From Betaproteobacteria bacterium (GTDB taxonomy: Bacteria > Pseudomonadota > Gammaproteobacteria > Burkholderiales > SG8-39): a DNA stretch of 6,370 nt. The position numbers and the translations under genes were made by a program. The notes below the pieces were generated by a model, which was given only the letters and a program-made list of their open reading frames with translations, was not told the origin of the DNA and did no database searches. This document shows positions 5,558 to 6,370 of the stretch, piece by piece (within the stretch, counting starts at the first letter, position 1; each line of letters opens with the position of its first letter). The DNA lies in the NCBI GenBank assembly GCA_029865405.1, contig JAOUGZ010000162.1, forward strand, positions 1 to 6,370, read 5' to 3'.

Positions 5558-6370
5558 CAGTGAACCGTCGGCGGCGGTTCCTCGGAAGGTGGCAACGGCG
5601 CCTCGTCGTCGCCGCCATTGCCATTGCCGTTGCCGTTGCCGGGTCCTTCCTCGTCCTTTTCCTCGATGCGCTCCAGGCCGGCGAGTTTCTCGCCCTCGCC
5701 GAGCGCGATCAGCGTCACGCCCTGCGTGGAGCGGCCCTGCTCGCGGATCTGCGCCACCTTGGTGCGGATGAGCACGCCGCCGGTGGAGATCAGCATCACC
5801 TCGTCGCTGTCCTCGACCAGCACGGCGCCCACCAGCAGACCGTTCCGGTCCGAGGCCTGGATGGCGATCAATCCCTGGCCGCCGCGGCCGTGCTTGGTGT
5901 ATTCGGAGATCGGCGTTCTCTTGCCGTAGCCGTGCTCGGTCGCGGTGAGCACGGTGCGGCTTTCGTCGCTCGCCACCAGCATGCACACCACGCGCTGGCT
6001 GCCGTCATCGGGCAGGCGCATGCCGCGCACGCCGCCCGCCTGCCGTCCCATCGGCCGCACCTCGGACTCGGCGAAGCGCACCGCCTTGCCTTCCGAGGAA
6101 AACAGCATCACGTCCGCGCTGCCGTCGGTGAGCACGCCGCCCACCAGGTAGTCGCCCTCCTCGAGGCTGACGGCGATGATGCCGCTCGGCCGCGGGCGCG
6201 AGAACTCGGCGAGCGGCGTCTTCTTCACCGTGCCACGCGCCGTCGCCATGAGCACGAAGTGCTGCTCGTCGAATTCCTTCACCGGCACTACGGCCGTGAT
6301 CTTCTCGCCTTCTTCGAGCGGGAACATGTTCACCACCGGCTTGCCGCGGCTGGCGCGGCTGCCCTGCGGC
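5557..6370 (-). CDS. gyrA: DNA gyrase subunit A, C-terminal part (5' end outside window)
   Basis: This is the last 270 codons of GyrA, the breakage-reunion subunit of DNA gyrase, which with GyrB introduces negative supercoils in the cytoplasm. The window holds only the C-terminal DNA-wrapping beta-pinwheel and the tail. The catalytic tyrosine and the GyrA box lie upstream, out of view. Repeated blade signatures are visible: ATARGTVKKT, MLFSSEGKAVRF followed by GGVRGMRL, LTATEHGYGKRT, and MLISTGGVLIRT followed by STQGVTLIAL. These align well with the end of E. coli GyrA from my knowledge of that protein. After the last blade comes a tail of about 35 residues that is acidic, then Gly-Asn repetitive (GNGNGNGNGG), then Pro/Glu-rich, ending in PPPTVH. 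The frame is open to the window edge (first full codon at 6369). The TGA stop shares one base with the serC start. ParC is the alternative, but the blade spacing and the serC neighbour favour GyrA. Confidence 0.96.
   Translation of the reverse strand, partial: PQGSRASRGKPVVNMFPLEEGEKITAVVPVKEFDEQHFVLMATARGTVKKTPLAEFSRPRPSGIIAVSLEEGDYLVGGVLTDGSADVMLFSSEGKAVRFAESEVRPMGRQAGGVRGMRLPDDGSQRVVCMLVASDESRTVLTATEHGYGKRTPISEYTKHGRGGQGLIAIQASDRNGLLVGAVLVEDSDEVMLISTGGVLIRTKVAQIREQGRSTQGVTLIALGEGEKLAGLERIEEKDEEGPGNGNGNGNGGDDEAPLPPSEEPPPTVH
5562..5580 (-). promoter_or_regulatory. Short hairpin at gyrA 3' end, in the serC ribosome-binding region
   Basis: A perfect 6-bp inverted repeat (gaaccg at 5562-5567, cggttc at 5575-5580) encloses a 7-base GC-rich loop. 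In the transcript the hairpin ends four bases before the serC ATG, inside the last gyrA codons. No U-run follows, so it is not an intrinsic terminator. It could mask the serC start until ribosomes finishing gyrA open it. That role is inference, and a 6-bp stem can arise by chance in GC-rich DNA. Confidence 0.35.
5615..5638 (-). repeat. Tandem hexanucleotide repeat encoding (Asn-Gly)4 in the GyrA tail
   Basis: Four hexamer units (ccattg, ccattg, ccgttg, ccgttg on the plus strand) run head to tail and encode alternating Asn-Gly (GGCAAC or GGCAAT on the coding strand). The tract links the acidic end of the pinwheel to a Glu/Pro-rich terminus. The length is a multiple of three, so copy-number changes would keep the frame and only vary linker length. 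Confidence 0.8.

Larger units (their letters stand above)
1..6370 (-). other. Continuous gyrA-serC-serA-pheA-hisC-tyrA-aroA gene string (aromatic/serine supraoperon)
   Basis: All seven genes share one strand, and each neighbouring pair overlaps: 1 base at 5557, 8 bases at 4481-4488, 4 bases at 3295-3298 and at 2222-2225, 1 base at 1098, and 4 bases at 238-241. No non-coding stretch exists in the window, and no promoter-like or terminator-like element was recognised. Co-transcription and translational coupling are therefore likely. Internal promoters inside coding sequence cannot be excluded by eye. In related bacteria cmk and rpsA usually follow aroA; they would lie outside this window. Confidence 0.85.

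Noticed and set aside
4487..5563. Open frame of 358 codons on the plus strand opposite serC
   Set aside because: It mirrors serC almost exactly and its product is rich in His, Arg and Ala, as expected from the complement of GC-biased codons. No family motif is visible, while the minus-strand reading is unmistakably SerC.
5562..5580. Intrinsic terminator after gyrA
   Set aside because: The stem is only 6 bp and is not followed by a U-run; serC starts four bases later.
4481..5986. Upstream start giving SerC 143 extra residues
   Set aside because: The extra part is a wrong-frame reading of gyrA; VFNFGAGPA at the ATG of 5557 is the normal SerC N-terminus.
5557..6336. A separate small gene starting at the GTG of 6336
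   Set aside because: The GyrA reading continues upstream to the window edge without a stop, and the blade pattern requires it, so this is an internal Val codon of gyrA.

Overview
The window is a dense, GC-rich stretch of bacterial chromosome in which every recognisable gene lies on the minus strand. Transcription therefore runs from high to low coordinates. The order is gyrA (3' part), serC, a serA-type phosphoglycerate dehydrogenase with an ACT domain, pheA (chorismate mutase-prephenate dehydratase), a HisC-family aminotransferase, tyrA, and aroA (5' part). This is the proteobacterial 'aromatic supraoperon' layout. The gyrA linkage, the high GC, the separate (unfused) tyrA and aroA genes, and the serA-type gene between serC and pheA suggest a betaproteobacterium. 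The genus cannot be told from the sequence alone.

Layout: gyrA C-terminal beta-pinwheel and tail (6370-5557); serC (5557-4481); serA (4488-3295); pheA (3298-2222); hisC (2225-1098); tyrA (1098-238); aroA (241-1, cut by the window edge). Each of the six junctions overlaps by 1 to 8 bases: TGATG at gyrA/serC and hisC/tyrA, ATGA at serA/pheA and pheA/hisC, GTGA at tyrA/aroA, and 8 bases at serC/serA. There is no intergenic DNA, and I saw no promoter or terminator.

How the genes fit together: SerA and SerC carry out the first two steps from 3-phosphoglycerate towards serine, and SerC may also serve pyridoxal phosphate synthesis. AroA makes the chorismate precursor EPSP. PheA takes chorismate to phenylpyruvate, TyrA takes prephenate to 4-hydroxyphenylpyruvate, and the HisC-like aminotransferase probably transaminates these keto acids. 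ACT domains in SerA and PheA suggest feedback control by serine and phenylalanine.

I found no previously undescribed system. The points most worth a second look are an in-frame gap of about 19 residues in the conserved N-terminal part of AroA, an alanine where PGDH-family enzymes normally carry the catalytic glutamate in SerA, and a short hairpin overlapping the translation-start region of serC inside the end of gyrA.
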